64,000 nt of DNA from Heterobilharzia americana (Eukaryota; Platyhelminthes; Trematoda; Strigeidida; Schistosomatidae), in assembly GCA_944470555.2 (NCBI GenBank), contig OX104134.1:114632701-114696700 (forward strand), given 5' to 3'. A program made the translations under genes and the position numbers. Shown here in pieces: positions 1 through 10,850 of the stretch. The notes below the pieces were generated by a model that made no database searches, was not told the DNA's origin, and saw nothing but the letters and a program-made list of their open reading frames with translations. Every line of letters starts with the position of its first letter. Positions within the stretch are counted from its first letter, which is position 1.

Positions 1-225
1 TTTCCACTAACTTTATTGTATGCTTTGTTTACAGAATTTGAAGTTACAGGCGTTGGAGAAGATGAAAAGGCTGCAGCTGCAGCTTGTCTCGTTAAAATAT
101 CACTTACTTTAACATTGACTTTACGCGAATAATCTGCATCATATAGGTCTTTGTTCAACTTCTGTGAAAAATATGGTTTAGGTGCTCCACCGGTTGTGAT
201 GATTGCATACTTCTGGGGGCCATTT
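1..225 (+). pseudogene. possible dsRBD-like coding fragment at window edge
   Basis: Frame 1 is open from the window edge to a TAA at 130-132 and continues in the same frame to a TGA at 226. The first part reads EFEVTGVGEDEKAAAAACLV and the second SLFNFCEKYGLGAPP. These resemble the end of one double-stranded-RNA-binding domain (Lys-Ala-Ala-rich last helix) and the start of the next (hydrophobic-rich first helix before GLG.P). A pyrimidine-rich acceptor-like sequence ending in acag lies at 25-34. The in-frame stop argues for a pseudogene or for an unseen exon boundary. No further exon was found downstream. This could also be chance similarity. Confidence 0.25.
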
Positions 226-1500
226 TGAAACCTTTGATGGTTTGCAGCAGTTAACTGTAGTAGACAGTCGGTAAGAAGAATTAGAATTGAAATAAATGAT
301 GATAGCAACAAAGAATGTGTACTATGTAAACAATTTAAGATTAAAGGCATCTTCAAACTTTAAACAGTAAGTTAACATAAGAATTAATTTCCTGAGAATA
401 TTATCTTTTGATGAACAGAATTTCTTGAATATTTCTTCTCGGTTATCTGCTGTGCAATTAAATGTGGTAGACAGAATTTTATTTTGTAGAAACCTTCTTA
501 TTTATTCATTCAAGTGTCAATGTTCAATTCATATTTTTGTATTGTACACTAACATGTACGCACGAATTTCATCCACTCAATCATTTATATGCATATTTAT
601 GCATATATAAATGCACAAGAAGTCACTTAACTAAGTAAATGGATATGTATGTTTGGTCAGATTTATTTAACCAGGTTGGCGCTATGCCTAAAATAATCAT
701 GATTCGAAGTTTGTCTGATGTGTCGGTCTGACGCTCATTCGGTTGCATGTACGCCAATAAACTATGCGAATGTACATGACTAGAGGTCAGAATAACCGAA
801 ATCTCCATAATTTCACCTACTTCAATCAAGTTTTGATTATGTCTAGGGTTATCACCAAGTGCCGCAAATCATATTTCACAAGTTCTGTTGAAGTTATCAT
901 AACACTAACTTATCAGTGTACATACACACAAGAATACGTATATGAACATGTTAACACGCCTGAATGAATTCATCGAGTGTGTACCCTGACATAATTTGTA
1001 TCATATTATGTAATTATAAATGATAACGAAGTGCTGCAAAAATGTTTTCTGGAGAAGCGTTTCATATGAAAATTTTCCCAGTGAGTAAATAAGTAAGAAT
1101 CGTACAACTGGAGAACGTGGGGAACGAGCTATAGTAACAAAGCCGTCTTCAATATTACAGCAATGACATCACGCATTTGTTCTAATTAGAAATCGAAATA
1201 TTTTCTCAGCGATGAAGTTAATCCGATGAAAACACTTCAGATACTTAAATAAGATGAATGCTATTCAACCTGACTAAAAATTACCAGGAAAACGATAGGT
1301 ACACTAATTGGTAGCAACACTGTATTATGGTGAAAAATTTGGGTACTGTATCACAGTATAATTTCATTTTAGCACTTTTATTCCTTTTGATAGTTAACTT
1401 CTTAACAATCCCGTGAATTACTTCGTTTAGACATAGTCTTCTGACGTTCTTCATTGTCATTCTGACTTGGGTCACTTAAAAGAATAATATGGGAACTTAG
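226..1500. other. unassigned AT-rich DNA
   Basis: No convincing reading frame, RNA gene or repeat boundary was seen. Open frames here are short (under 70 codons), have low-complexity content and lack recognisable motifs. It is probably intergenic or very old repeat DNA. Confidence 0.4.
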
Positions 1501-1502
1501 TG

Positions 1503-2421
1503 TGAATAGAAGGTACACTGACGACAGTTTTCTTGTTTGCGAGGAAACATGTTCAGTGGACGAGCTGCAGAGCTGTTACAGTGATTGTCACCGGTCTATT
1601 AGATTCACTTCAGAAGAAGGGATAAATTCAACGTTCCACTTCCTAGGCGTAATGTTAAAGAGAAGAGATGATCGCTTGATTCAAAGGTCAGTCTATCGCA
1701 AACCAACTTGGACTGGTCAGTTCACTCACTTTATAAGTTGGGTACCTCTTAGTTGTTAAAGAAATCCGAATCTATAAAAATCTGTTCAGAAGACACGGTA
1801 GATGTTGAAATTGAAACTCTTAAAATAACACTATCGAACAATGTATACCCTAAAAGATTTATTGAAGAGTTACTGAAGAAACAAATCACCCCTCACTCCG
1901 TTACAGTTCCTAAAAACATTTAATCATGAATCCGGAATTCAAAGGCGACACCACAGCCGAAGTGCTGAAAAGCCATCTGTCAAAGTGTATCGACAGTGCC
2001 TTTTATGCTGCTAGACTGAGATTGATTTTCTCAAGCCGTCTTCTGAGTCGACAATGCGTGAAGAATAGGCTACCACTTAAGTTCATACCTATATGTACCT
2101 ACATATTCATATGCTGCTGTGGAGCTGCCTATATTAGATGTTGTAAACGGGCCCTCTGAAAACGCGTTGCTGAAAGTAACCCGGTTCGGCTTATCGAAGG
2201 TGAGCGAAGAAAAACAACTTCATTCACATATGGCACCTAGTAGAGTTAAGTCATTCATCTACTCGAGATTCGTCCGTTAAGACAGTTTACAAAGTCAAAC
2301 TGAACTACTCTAAAGGTCTACGTTTCCACCACTCATGCAGTGCTGAAGCATTAGCTATACACGAACAAAAATCGAAACTGCATTCAAAAATGTGTGCAAC
2401 CACTTTCTCTGCCTTGGCCTT
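1503..2421 (+). pseudogene. Penelope-like element (family PLE-1), copy 1, RT end to GIY-YIG
   Basis: Remnant of a Penelope-like retroelement open at its 5' end. It begins inside the reverse transcriptase at motif C, read as RRYTDDSFLVCEE, followed by FHFLGVMLKR and SVYRKPTWTGQF, the standard PLE order after the YxDD box. Further on (1926-2159) come NPEFKGDTTAEVL and FYAARLRL, the linker before the endonuclease, and CCCGAAYIR, a broken GIY-YIG core (CSCGASYIG type). The C-terminal end near 2391-2421 matches the same element at 27.7 kb (CVQPLSLPWP). Several frameshifts and stops make it non-functional. The call rests on motif order shared with two more copies in this window. Confidence 0.8.
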
Positions 2422-2779
2422 TACAATTCACTTTGGTTATTTTGTCAATTTTATTTCACTTCACTGTTATTATTATCATTATCACCATTTTTCACCTCAA
2501 TGACAGTATCTGACCCATATTTCGCTACTTCATATCAATTCGTTTCTTATTCACTGACCCATTTTGCTTTAGTTAAATTACCACCAATTTACATTTCTTT
2601 GACAGCCCTTGTCCCTCATTTCACCACTTGCTATCATTTCGTTTCTTATTCAGTGGCCCATTTTCTATTTCTTCCACAAGAACAAATCCTACTACTAACA
2701 CCAATTGTATATCCTGTATGTTGACTGAGCAACATTTTAGCTCAATTATCTGTCATTTTACAGATTATAAATACGACTG

Positions 2780-2833
2780 TACAGATTGATAGCGAAGTTA
2801 TTGAAAAGAAATATTTCTTCGCTGATACATGTC
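2780..2833 (+). ncRNA. degenerate hammerhead-like motif downstream of PLE-1 copy 1
   Basis: A perfect 7 bp stem (agcgaag at 2791-2797 with cttcgct at 2817-2823) is preceded by a CUGAUGA-like box reading ttgatag, one base short. It is followed by gata in place of the conserved GAAA and then by acatgtc, which gives a short stem III and a GUC cleavage triplet at 2831-2833. The two core changes should abolish activity. It lies about 410 nt after the PLE-1 reading-frame end, like the motifs near 11.2 and 28.1 kb. Hammerheads in PLE terminal repeats are known. This assignment is inference from layout and motif. Confidence 0.4.
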
Positions 2834-3171
2834 TTGATCTTATTCATGAATGAATGGGCATATTTCGTCGTTCTGAATTTGTCAGTTGATGCTACAGTGT
2901 GTAGATGGGTAGATTTAGGAGCAACTTAGTTTTTCATACAGCGAATGTTAAAAATATGATGGGTTGTGAATGGTGCTTCAGTTTATGAAAGTCATGAGAA
3001 TCATCGAACGAGAAAACCATAAGTCTCACTAATATCTGTAAAACTTGGGCACTAAGGCAGAATGTATCTCCATCTTTAATTTGTTGTTCTCTGATACTTG
3101 TAACTCTTCGTTACCGAACAGCTTGGAATTGCTCAACCTCAGTTGATGTATGGACTTCTAAGCAGATTTCT
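2834..3171. other. unassigned DNA between PLE-1 tail and SINE
   Basis: This is probably the rest of the PLE-1 3' region plus flanking DNA. No motif beyond the hammerhead-like hairpin just upstream was recognised. Confidence 0.3.
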
Positions 3172-3399
3172 GGATACTGCCGGATATTCATGATGATATA
3201 TTCGTCTTGATGACTTGCGGGTGAATCCAGCACGCGTCTTGTCCTATTTCAGATTTGTTAGCTAGATTTACCTGCACGTCGGTAAGTGATGTTCCCAATG
3301 AGACTCAAACCCAGCGCCTAAATTGGACAGAACTCGTGTCCTGGATTCCACTGCAAGTCACCAAGAGGAATACAACATCATGAATATCCGGCAGTATGG
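3172..3399 (-). repeat. degenerate Sm-alpha-type SINE with hammerhead relic
   Basis: The stretch at 3222-3280 is a worn copy of the schistosome hammerhead SINE in reverse orientation (gaatccag ... gtcctattt ... acctgc). It is followed at 3295-3320 by gagactcaaaccc, the complement of a pol III B box (gggtttgagtc). Inverted arms flank it: tactgccggatattcatgat at 3175-3194 and its reverse complement at 3377-3396. The conserved ribozyme core is lost (cuagcuaac where CUGAUGA is expected). Similar copies lie near 12.1, 27.3, 36.0 and 45.5 kb. Confidence 0.6.
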
Positions 3400-3975
3400 A
3401 GGCCGATAGTTGACTTCAAAAACACTACAAATTATGAACTATCCGATTACTTCGCATAAATATATCCTATCAAAAACCATTTAAATTGTAGATTGGTCAG
3501 TTCCTACGAATTGAAAGGAAGACTCAATGAATTATATATAGAACAAGACTAAAAATTATTATTTCCTATGTGACCGGCCTTTATGTTATAAAACCAGTCA
3601 AAATGGCAATCAAGTCATTCAGAAATCAGCAAAATACTGAAGCACAAATTACTCATTGAACTAATGTGCCATTTGATGAGATCATGTTAGGTGTGCACTT
3701 GTGTCTAACCTCTACACTCTTCAAGCTTCCGGATAAAATATATCGACAAACACAAAGAGAAGTAGTGGCATCTCACATATCCCCAATCGTAGAAAGTACA
3801 TTTACGGATTAATGGGAACATATGGATTTACGGAGGTTTGATCCTCCTTTCGGGATATGGTCGTGGTAAGCAGATGATGCATTTACTGTGTTGAAATCAG
3901 GACGCACCCATAATTTGTTCACACGTATAAACTCTTGATTGGGTGCAGTCCAAGTTACTTACTAGTTAGAAATGA
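3400..3975. other. unassigned DNA
   Basis: No reading frame or known repeat was recognised. The stretch is AT-rich with scattered short open frames only. Confidence 0.3.
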
Positions 3976-3977
3976 AC

Positions 3978-4490
3978 AATGAGAACTAGCTATGTTAGAC
4001 TACAAAGTAAAGCTAAGAACAGATGATGGTTTGGATACTACAGTATACAAAAAAGCTACACCCTCTAACAAGTATCTAGACTTCAAGACATCTCACGTAA
4101 TGTAAGTTGCAGCAAGCTTAGTCAAATGTATAAACAATAAACATATAAAACTGACTAACAAAACCGGAGACTTAAACAAAGAATTGAAACATATGAAGGA
4201 AGCACCATTAGTCAATAATTATCCTCTGGAATTTACTAAAAAAATTTGTAAGAACACACATGAAAGAAGCATTAACAGTAGTATGAATACTAATGGTAAT
4301 GGAGCACAAGGTTTCTATAGTGTTTCTTCAAAAGGAAAGAACATCAGAAACTTTATATGGAATTCCTAACAATGTCGGAATAAAGGTAACACTTAAACCT
4401 ATAGAATAACTCAGCAGTACGTTTTGTCAGCAAAAGGATCTTATTGGCCTATTCAAACAGAATAGTTTGACCAATGTTATTGTTGTTCAA
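3978..4490 (+). pseudogene. Penelope-like element fragment, RT C-terminal tail and linker
   Basis: Translation around 3990-4080 reads DYKVKLRTDDGLDTTVYKKA, the region after the RT palm of PLEs (normally ..TxVYRKxTHT..), with stops inserted. The 61-codon open frame at 4184-4369 continues through the segment before the endonuclease (NKELKHMKEAPLVNNYPLEF). The GIY-YIG part is missing, because another PLE begins about 4490. The sequence differs from PLE-1 and from the element that follows, so it is a separate truncated insertion. Confidence 0.55.
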
Positions 4491-5817
4491 AAAAACCACT
4501 TACAAAAATGGAAGAACTTCTTCTTCAAAAAGGATTGAAGTACGACACATGAGATGCGACGAGACCAGAATTCTTTACGGCATTACAGTCTTCACTTACA
4601 ACATCAGGATTAAATGAGGCCACTCAACAAGAAATACGGCAAATAATTGTACCACTAAACAAGTAGAAGTACCATAACTCCCAAACGAACAGTCAAGAAC
4701 AGAAAACATTAAAAGGCTGAAAAATAGGAAAGACGTTATACTTCCAGCAGACAAGGGATGCACTACAGTAGTCACGGACAAAGACTACATCAGTAAGACA
4801 GAGGAATTACTCAAAGACGAAAATGTATATCAACTACTTGAAACTAACCCTATCCTGAAGTTCAACAACCAGATCAATAAAACCTTGAACAAACTCTTCA
4901 AAGCAGAAGAAATAACAAAACAAGACAAATAAAGAATGAAATCGAATGGACCTGTCCTTGCTCGATTCTACGGCAGACCAAAAATACACAAACCAGATAT
5001 CCCTCTACGACCAATTGTCTCACTTCCAGGAACCCCAACATACAACATATCAAGATAACTTTCGAGAAAACTGAAACACCTCGTTCAATCATGCGGACAT
5101 TCCATCAAATCACCAACGGAATTCTTAGAAAAGATCAAAAATATTAACATAGAAAACGACGAACTAATGGTATCCTTCGATGTCACAGCACTATACACAC
5201 CCATTGAATCTCATTTGGCCAAGGAAACTATGTCCCTTCTGCTGAATGAAGACACAAGCGTTTCAGAATGCACAAAACTTAAATGTTCAACTCTGATGGA
5301 ATTCATCAACCTTTGCCTGACAACATACTTCCAGCTCAACGGCAAGATATACAAACAGATAAAAGGAACTCCTATGGGATCACCGACATCCGGGCTAATT
5401 GCGGAAGCAGTGATGCAGAGACATGAAGCCATCATCCTACCTATGATCAAACCAAAATTCTGGATTTGCTATGTGGACGACACTTTTGTCATCACTAAAA
5501 AAGATGATATAGAAAACACCCACAGTTTGATCAACAACTTTTCAGTGACATCAGATTCACAATGGAGGAGTCAAACAACCAACTACCATTCCTGGATGTT
5601 CCGGTCAATGGAAAAAATACTGGAAAGCTGGGAACCCAAGTGTACAGGAAGCCAACACACTGACCAAATCCTCAACTACAATAGCAACAACCCAACAACA
5701 CACAAAATCAGATGCGAGCAGGCTCTATTCAAAAGAGTGAGAACACACTGCAGCACAACAACTTCACGAAGAAACGAAGAAAATTACTTGGTGTCCATCC
5801 TAAAGAAGAACGGCTAA
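4490..5817 (+). pseudogene. Penelope-like element (PLE-3), reverse transcriptase region
   Basis: The most complete PLE reverse transcriptase in the window. The N-terminal segment near 4505-4570 reads EELLLQKGLKYDT. The fingers read VILPADKGCTTVVTDKDY (about 4734-4790) and FYGRPKIHKPDIPLRPIVS (about 4968-5025), both hallmarks of PLE RTs. The 216-codon open frame at 5167-5817 holds motif A (VSFDVTALYT), motif B (QIKGTPMGSPTSGLI) and motif C (YVDDTFVI) with both catalytic aspartates. In-frame stops occur near 4930 and 5057, and a frameshift follows motif C, so it is inactive although the palm motifs survive. The endonuclease follows at 5998. Confidence 0.85.
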
Positions 5818-5997
5818 GCACGAAACTTTATCAGAAGATGCCTATCCCGTACATCATCAACTACAAAGTCATCGACAGAAATCAATAAACGCATCATCCT
5901 ACCATACATAAAGAATATATCAGAAATCACGACAAGATTACTGAGACCACTTGGAATTGGTGTAGCTCATGAACCAACAAATTCCCTACAAACACTA

Positions 5998-6590
5998 TTG
6001 TACAGACCAAAGGATGCAACAATCAAAGATGACAAACCGAATGTCACTTACAAAATCAACCGGAATCAATGTAGTCAACACTACATTGGACAAAGTGGTC
6101 GGCCTCTTCACCTTCGTCTACATGAGCACCTGTTAGCTATTAAACGTCACGACATTTCATCACTCATCTCAATGTACGTGGATAATTATGGACATGAGTT
6201 CAATTTCTACAATGTAGAAATTTTGGACACAGATGAAACACAGAATTCCTGGAAGCTTGGCATTCAGGTCAGTCTGTCAGCAATCAACAGATGTATAGAC
6301 ATAGACCCAATTTATCAACTAATGAGAAAAATGATAAACGACAGAAAGGTCAGAGGTCAAGCAGAGGAACCTACAGGAAAATCTATACAGTCAATGGCAC
6401 AACAATCAAAGAAAACAACCAATCCCAGACCACTTCGTCATGGCAAGCTATTAAATCATTCACGGAGAGATATTGACAGCTCACTTCATACTGAAGTTAG
6501 TGCAGATGATGTCTAGAAAGACGATGAAAGCCTCACGATTAAACAATCCAGCTCAGAGAACATATTACAACCAAGACCATCCACCTGAGC
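5998..6590 (+). pseudogene. Penelope-like element (PLE-3), GIY-YIG endonuclease region
   Basis: Open frame of 172 codons (5998-6516). It contains TYKINRNQCSQHYIGQSGRP and LRLHEHLLAIKRHD, the HYIGQ(S/T)GR...R..EH pattern of the PLE GIY-YIG nuclease that nicks target DNA. Just upstream (about 5895-5990) the linker LPYIKNISEITTRLLRPLGI is visible in a broken frame. The first Tyr of GIY is replaced, as is common in PLEs. Together with 4490-5817 this is one 2.1 kb element with RT followed by EN. It ends close to 6590, where a different PLE relic begins. Confidence 0.8.
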
Positions 6591-6599
6591 TACAAATAT

Positions 6600-6930
6600 T
6601 CTCCACTATTGTGCATTCATTACAAGGTCAAATACATTGATCAAGCTGGCTGATTATGATCAGTCAGATTGTCGGATCATGAGAATTTAGCCAGGTGTAG
6701 GATGACAGACCCCGCTAAGATCAGTGACCTGAAAAAATCTCCGATATTTCAATACATGCATTAACACACAACCAAATAAAGTGACTGTTACAAACTTCAA
6801 TATAGCTAGATAGGGAGAGAGAATTTTTACCGAGTCTTTGTTAATCGAATCAACGCCCAACACATGTAACCGGAATGATACAAAATTTATACCAGAGATG
6901 TGGAAAACTATATTACCGCTAAGAGTAAAC
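6600..6930 (+). pseudogene. PLE-2 family relic, endonuclease C-terminal part
   Basis: The sequence matches the better-kept PLE-2 copy at 35.3-35.6 kb. Shared words are ACAGACCC.G.TAAGATCA, ATGCATTAACACACAACC and GAATC(A)A. Translation gives pieces such as ISIHALTHNQ and a basic tail. Frameshifts and stops are frequent. It abuts the PLE-3 end and was probably a separate old insertion. Confidence 0.6.
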
Positions 6931-7063
6931 AAACAACACGAGACAATAAGACTGTAGAATTCAGATGTCGAAGGTTGAGTGATTATCTTCATGTGATGAT
7001 AAACATTAATTTGTACTCGAGACGGCATCAAATATGCAAGACTGCATTACTCTAAACTATATT

Positions 7064-7122
7064 ACATAAACAAATCTAAGATGAAATTGCATTCTACTAC
7101 AGTGCCCAAGTTTTACAAATAT
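7064..7122 (+). repeat. PLE-2 family 3' terminal fragment
   Basis: Carries the family end signature AACAAATCTAA.ATG.AATT followed by CTACAGTGCCCAAGTTTTAC. The same signature ends the PLE-2 copies at 9965-10024 and 35599-35649 and the mini-copy at 7511-7568. Confidence 0.65.
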
Positions 7123-7502
7123 TGGTTTTGAAACTTTCCAGCATTTTAATTTTTACGATAGGCGGAATCATAAAATGCATTGATATGAGTGAGGACAATA
7201 TTTCGTGAATCATGAAATCAACTGGAAAATTATCGAAGACTAAAGGACAAAGACGCAGGATAGCAGGTGAATCAATTAATGAATATAGTGTTTTCATTCA
7301 AAAAGAATTTGAGTGAAGATTAGGCAAAACAACAAATGTGAATATCAGTCAGACAAAATGTGATATGATAGGGTTCAAGAGACGTGTAGTTGTTATTGAT
7401 AAAATAAAATGGATTGGAATAGAACAATAAAAATAAGGAAGAGCTAGATGTAAGGATCATATGGTCAAAATGGTAAGCTGGGCCTAGGTTAGTGGAAGAG
7501 AC
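7123..7502. other. unassigned DNA
   Basis: AT-rich stretch between two PLE-2 tails. No motif was recognised in either strand. Confidence 0.3.
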
Positions 7503-7576
7503 CGTACAAATAAACAAATCTAATATGGAATTAAATTCTATCACACTGCCCAAGTTTCACACCTAGATCGTACAAA
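7503..7576 (+). mobile_element. 58-nt PLE-2 tail insertion with possible 8 bp TSD
   Basis: A minimal piece of the PLE-2 3' end (7511-7568, TAAACAAATCTAATATGGAA ... CCAAGTTTCACACC) is bracketed by cgtacaaa at 7503-7510 and at 7569-7576. The repeat looks like the target-site duplication of an extremely 5'-truncated insertion. An 8 bp repeat can arise by chance, so this is moderate evidence. Confidence 0.5.
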
Positions 7577-8972
7577 CTGTTTGTACTTACATAGTTCTGC
7601 TTTAAGACTATGCATAGCCGAAGCTTCCGCGATACTTACACTTTTCGATAAGGCAGATTTGACTTTGTAAATGATGTCAAATGATGATTCTGAAGTTTCA
7701 TGGTCATAGTCAACTACATGTTGAAGGATTGATGAATTATTCCTCTACGAATTTCCTAATGATCTTGTTAAACGGTTCTTAAGCATTTTTTCTGCAATAT
7801 CACGTCTAAACTCTAAATTAACGCAAACTTTGTTTCTTGATGCGGTTCTTATGTCTAAATGTTTTTTGATCTGCCTACTTTTACACTCTAAAACGTGGCA
7901 GATACCCATTTTCCATGAAATCGTTGCAAAGAGAGATTTTCTTCCCTGAAATCTTTGTTTTAGGCTTTAATGAGGATTATTAATTCAGTAATAATCCTGT
8001 TAAAACCATAAATCATAGGATGCAGTAACTGTAAAATGTTAAATCAAATTAATTATGTTCATTCGTAAATGACATGCTCTCGTCGAGATTTATTTCTCTG
8101 GAGTTTAGGAAGTTGCAAACACATGGAGTCAATGAAGTTTAAAGAATAATTCAAGATTTAGCCAGAGGTTATTCAGAAAGATTCGAACAATTCACATCCA
8201 CAATATTAGATTGCCCCTACCATTACTTTAAAACGCAAATAATGAAGAATGATATATCAAAACGGTGTAAAGTTTAACTAGGCGAACTACTGGATACAGG
8301 ATCAAGTTTCCTTGTTTTGAGGGCATAGTCTGTATCAGTAAAATACGTGCAATACTAAACAATGGAAATAAATTACTCAGATTCAGAGACTAGGAAGGCA
8401 GGACACAAGATATTGATAATCAAATGCGAAACATTTCGCCAAGACTAAAAATCTTTAGTTATCATGGATATGCATGGACATCATAGACTATCCTAGTTAA
8501 CTATACTGCACTTGTCTGACTCACCTAAAGCACATAAAATGACATTCTTCTTCACTTAACATTATCTATACTAAGTTCATCATATCACTCAATTGAAATT
8601 CTTATACTCATGAATTCAAATTTATGCAAGTAAAACTGTCACAGTATTTCTGGATTTGTTAGTTACGCTGATTTCTCCAATGAAACGAGTAAGTCTACTA
8701 TGTTACTCTACGTTTTTCTTTGCTGATGAACTGACTGTTATCTATGATATTATATTTAGTCTAATAGTACTAACATTGGACTAGCGATGTACTACCTGAA
8801 AGAGCTCATATTAGGATGGACTTTCAATGTCCAGTTCAGATTTAATGATGTACTGGGTAGAAATCGGATAGAATTCCACTAAGATCTTCACTGTGCCCTA
8901 CGTCGGCTGATACCTTCATAAAAAGTCTCAAAAATAGGTCACTAAAAAAAATAATTTCAAAAACATTTTGCT
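7577..8972. other. unassigned AT-rich DNA
   Basis: About 1.4 kb in which no reading frame, SINE box or PLE motif was recognised. It ends where PLE-1 copy 2 starts. Confidence 0.35.
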
Positions 8973-9150
8973 TAGAAGGTACATGGACAATAATTTTCTT
9001 ACATTTAACGAAACGTGTCTACTCGAAGGACTACTTAGATGACAGTCACTCGTCTATAAGGTTCTATCACAGAAGATACAATTTCAGCGTTTCACTTCTT
9101 ATATATGAATTTATGAAGAAATTATGTTTCACTAGGTCATTCCATATCAG

Positions 9151-9333
9151 ATTTGTTCATTTGATTTATAACATACAGTGATCTAGTATTATTTACTTGA
9201 TGACGTTTCCAGCATAAATTGTTGCTCATAATCATATCAATGTGAGCAATATGAGCAGTAATTTATGCTTGAAACATCATCAAGTAAATAATACTAGATC
9301 ACTGTGTGTTATAAATCAAATAAACAAATCTAA
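9151..9333. repeat. inverted terminal-repeat pair of PLE-2 (foldback)
   Basis: The left arm 9151-9218 and right arm about 9260-9333 are reverse complements with few mismatches. They share TTACTTGATGA.GTTTC.AGCATAAATT, the palindrome-prone PLE-2 end. Read from the inside outward each arm carries a hammerhead-like 3' half: GCA/TGC stem II, then GAAAC and (G/A)TC. The CUGAUGA box carries an insertion, so activity is unlikely. Confidence 0.7.
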
Positions 9334-9978
9334 TGTATTTTTGAGATGAATGGGGATTTTTAATTGAGAAGTAGTAATCATCATGGACTGACATCAGTTG
9401 GGGAACCATTGAAAATCTGGGAGCACTGGACAGCTGTCTCGTCCTAGTATGGGACTCCTCAGAAGTAAGCAGTATGAAGAGTCCCATACTAGGACGAGAC
9501 AGTTGTCCAGTGCTCCCAGATTTTCAATGGTTCCCCAACTGATGTCAGTCCATGATGATTACTACTTCTCAATTAAAAATCCCCATTCATCTCAAAAATA
9601 CACTACTCTATAGTGTTCATTAGTGACTTGCTTCCAGATGGATGTTAGGAAGTTCTAATGAGAAGTCGTGATTTGTGGGGTCAGCCAGTCGGAAGTGAAG
9701 TGGATGCTAACTGAAGACCTTGGGTGACAGTCGCGCTATGTATAGAATTGACAGAAGTTGGAAATTGTGAACCACTGGAAACCGACCCAGTGGCTGAATG
9801 GTTAACGCGTCCGCCGTGAAACCTGAAGGTCCTGAGTTCGACCCCTAGCCTGGTCGTGGGTGCGTACTGCTGAGGAATCCCATACTAGGACGAGACAGCT
9901 GTCCAGTGCTCCCAGATTCTCAGTGGTTCCCCAGCTGATGTCAGTCCATGATGAATACTACTTCTAAACAAATCTAAT
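9321..9978 (+). mobile_element. tRNA-derived SINE pair inserted in PLE-2, 14 bp TSD
   Basis: The 14-mer taaacaaatctaat (part of the PLE-2 end) is duplicated at 9321-9334 and 9965-9978. It brackets a 630 bp insert (9335-9964). The right part holds a tRNA-like head with A box tggctgaatgg and B box gagttcgaccc, then a body ending in gtccatgatgaatactactt. The left part is a large foldback: the arm 9338-9467 is almost the exact complement of 9478-9603. The insert is therefore a SINE with an inverted partial copy at its 5' side. Confidence 0.8.
9791..9844 (+). promoter_or_regulatory. internal RNA polymerase III A and B boxes of the SINE
   Basis: A box tggctgaatgg at 9791-9801 and B box gagttcgaccc at 9834-9844 sit about 33 nt apart, the spacing found in tRNA-derived promoters. 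They would drive transcription of the SINE body to the right. The surrounding arms do not fold into a full tRNA cloverleaf, so this is not a tRNA gene. Confidence 0.65.
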
Positions 9979-10288
9979 ATAAAATTAAATTTACCACAGT
10001 GCCCAAGTTTTACACCTATATTAATTCACTAGGTCATTGTATCGCAAACTAACCTGGATTGGTCAGTTTATCAAATCTAACCGTTAGATACCTTTTAATA
10101 GAAAACGAAATGTTATTCATATACTGAGTTTCAGAATTTCGAAAATCTGCTCAGAAGAAGTGGTCAGTGATGAAGTGAAAGCTCCTAGGATAACAATGTT
10201 AAATAATAAACACCTCGGGAGATTTACTGAAGGAAGTTTATAGAAAAAAGTTACTCCTAAGAAAACTTGAATTATGAATTCCAGATTC

Positions 10289-10391
10289 TAATGTGATGCC
10301 GAGAACCGAGTGCACTGGAGACGTGCTAAAGAAGCCGTATGTTCCACTAGGAACTCAAGGGACAAATAATAATAATAATAATGTGATGCCG
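10289..10391 (+). mobile_element. 78-nt SR2-like LINE tail insertion with 13 bp TSD
   Basis: The 13-mer taatgtgatgccg at 10289-10301 recurs at 10379-10391. Between the two lies gtgcactggagacgtgct...gaagcc...gttccactaggaac and an (AAT)n tail. This matches the last 75 nt of the SR2-like elements at 24.5 and 32.8 kb. It is a 5'-truncated LINE insertion into PLE-1 copy 2, and the PLE frame (GDAAAEVL) resumes exactly after the second repeat. Confidence 0.85.
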
Positions 10392-10850
10392 CAGCTGAAG
10401 TGTTGAAGAATCATCTATCGAAATATATTGGCCTTTAGCCTATGGTTGACTTTCTCAAACTGCATTTCGATTCGACAATGAGCGAATGACAGGTTACCCG
10501 ATCAGTCTACATCAATATGTTCCTATAAGTCCACTCCTAGGACTTATTCTATTGGAAGTTGTAATTGGGTCCTTTGGAAAAGCTTTGCTAAACACAACTC
10601 GATTTGCTCAACCAATACCGAGTGAAAAAGTACAAATTCATCCATATATGAACACCTGCCGTGGTCAGATAATTCCGCTCCTCGTGATTCGCCTTTTAAA
10701 GGCTAAGTTGGACCACTTTAAAGGTCTATGTTTTCACCGTTTACACACAGCTGAAGCACTACCTACGCGTGGTCAAAAGCCTAAACTATGTAAAAGATAC
10801 ATTTGGTGAAGCCTGTTTCTTTACCATGGCCTTGACAAAGAGTTCTGTTT

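Larger units (their letters stand above)
9128..10038 (+). mobile_element. PLE-2 insertion with 14 bp TSD inside PLE-1 copy 2
   Basis: The 14-mer ttcactaggtcatt occurs at 9128-9141 and again at 10025-10038, splitting the PLE-1 reading frame. The inserted DNA (9142-10024) starts with a reversed copy of the PLE-2 end (agatttgttcatttgattta, then a reversed hammerhead-like segment). It continues with the forward copy (9240-9334) and ends in the PLE-2 tail ...CCCAAGTTTTACACC. A short inverted copy of the terminal repeat at the 5' end is typical of PLE insertions. The element is itself interrupted by a SINE at 9335-9964. Confidence 0.85.
8973..10850 (+). pseudogene. PLE-1 copy 2, interrupted by two later insertions
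   Basis: Starts at the RT motif C region (RRYMDNNFLTFNETC, compare RRYTDDSFLVCEETC in copy 1), so both catalytic Asp positions are altered. After the insertion at 9142-10024 it resumes as SLYRKLTWIGQF (VYRKPTWTGQF). Near 10380 it reads CDAAAEVLKNHLSK, and near 10440-10830 it gives a degraded endonuclease and the family C-terminus (..PVSLPWP). A second insertion, an SR2 3' tail, lies at 10302-10379. Removing both insertions restores a continuous PLE-1 alignment, which is strong evidence for the nesting order. Confidence 0.8.

Noticed and set aside
9778..9860. Stand-alone tRNA gene
   Set aside because: A and B boxes are present but the arms do not form an acceptor stem with a clear anticodon loop. 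The segment lies inside a TSD-bounded insert, so it is a SINE head.
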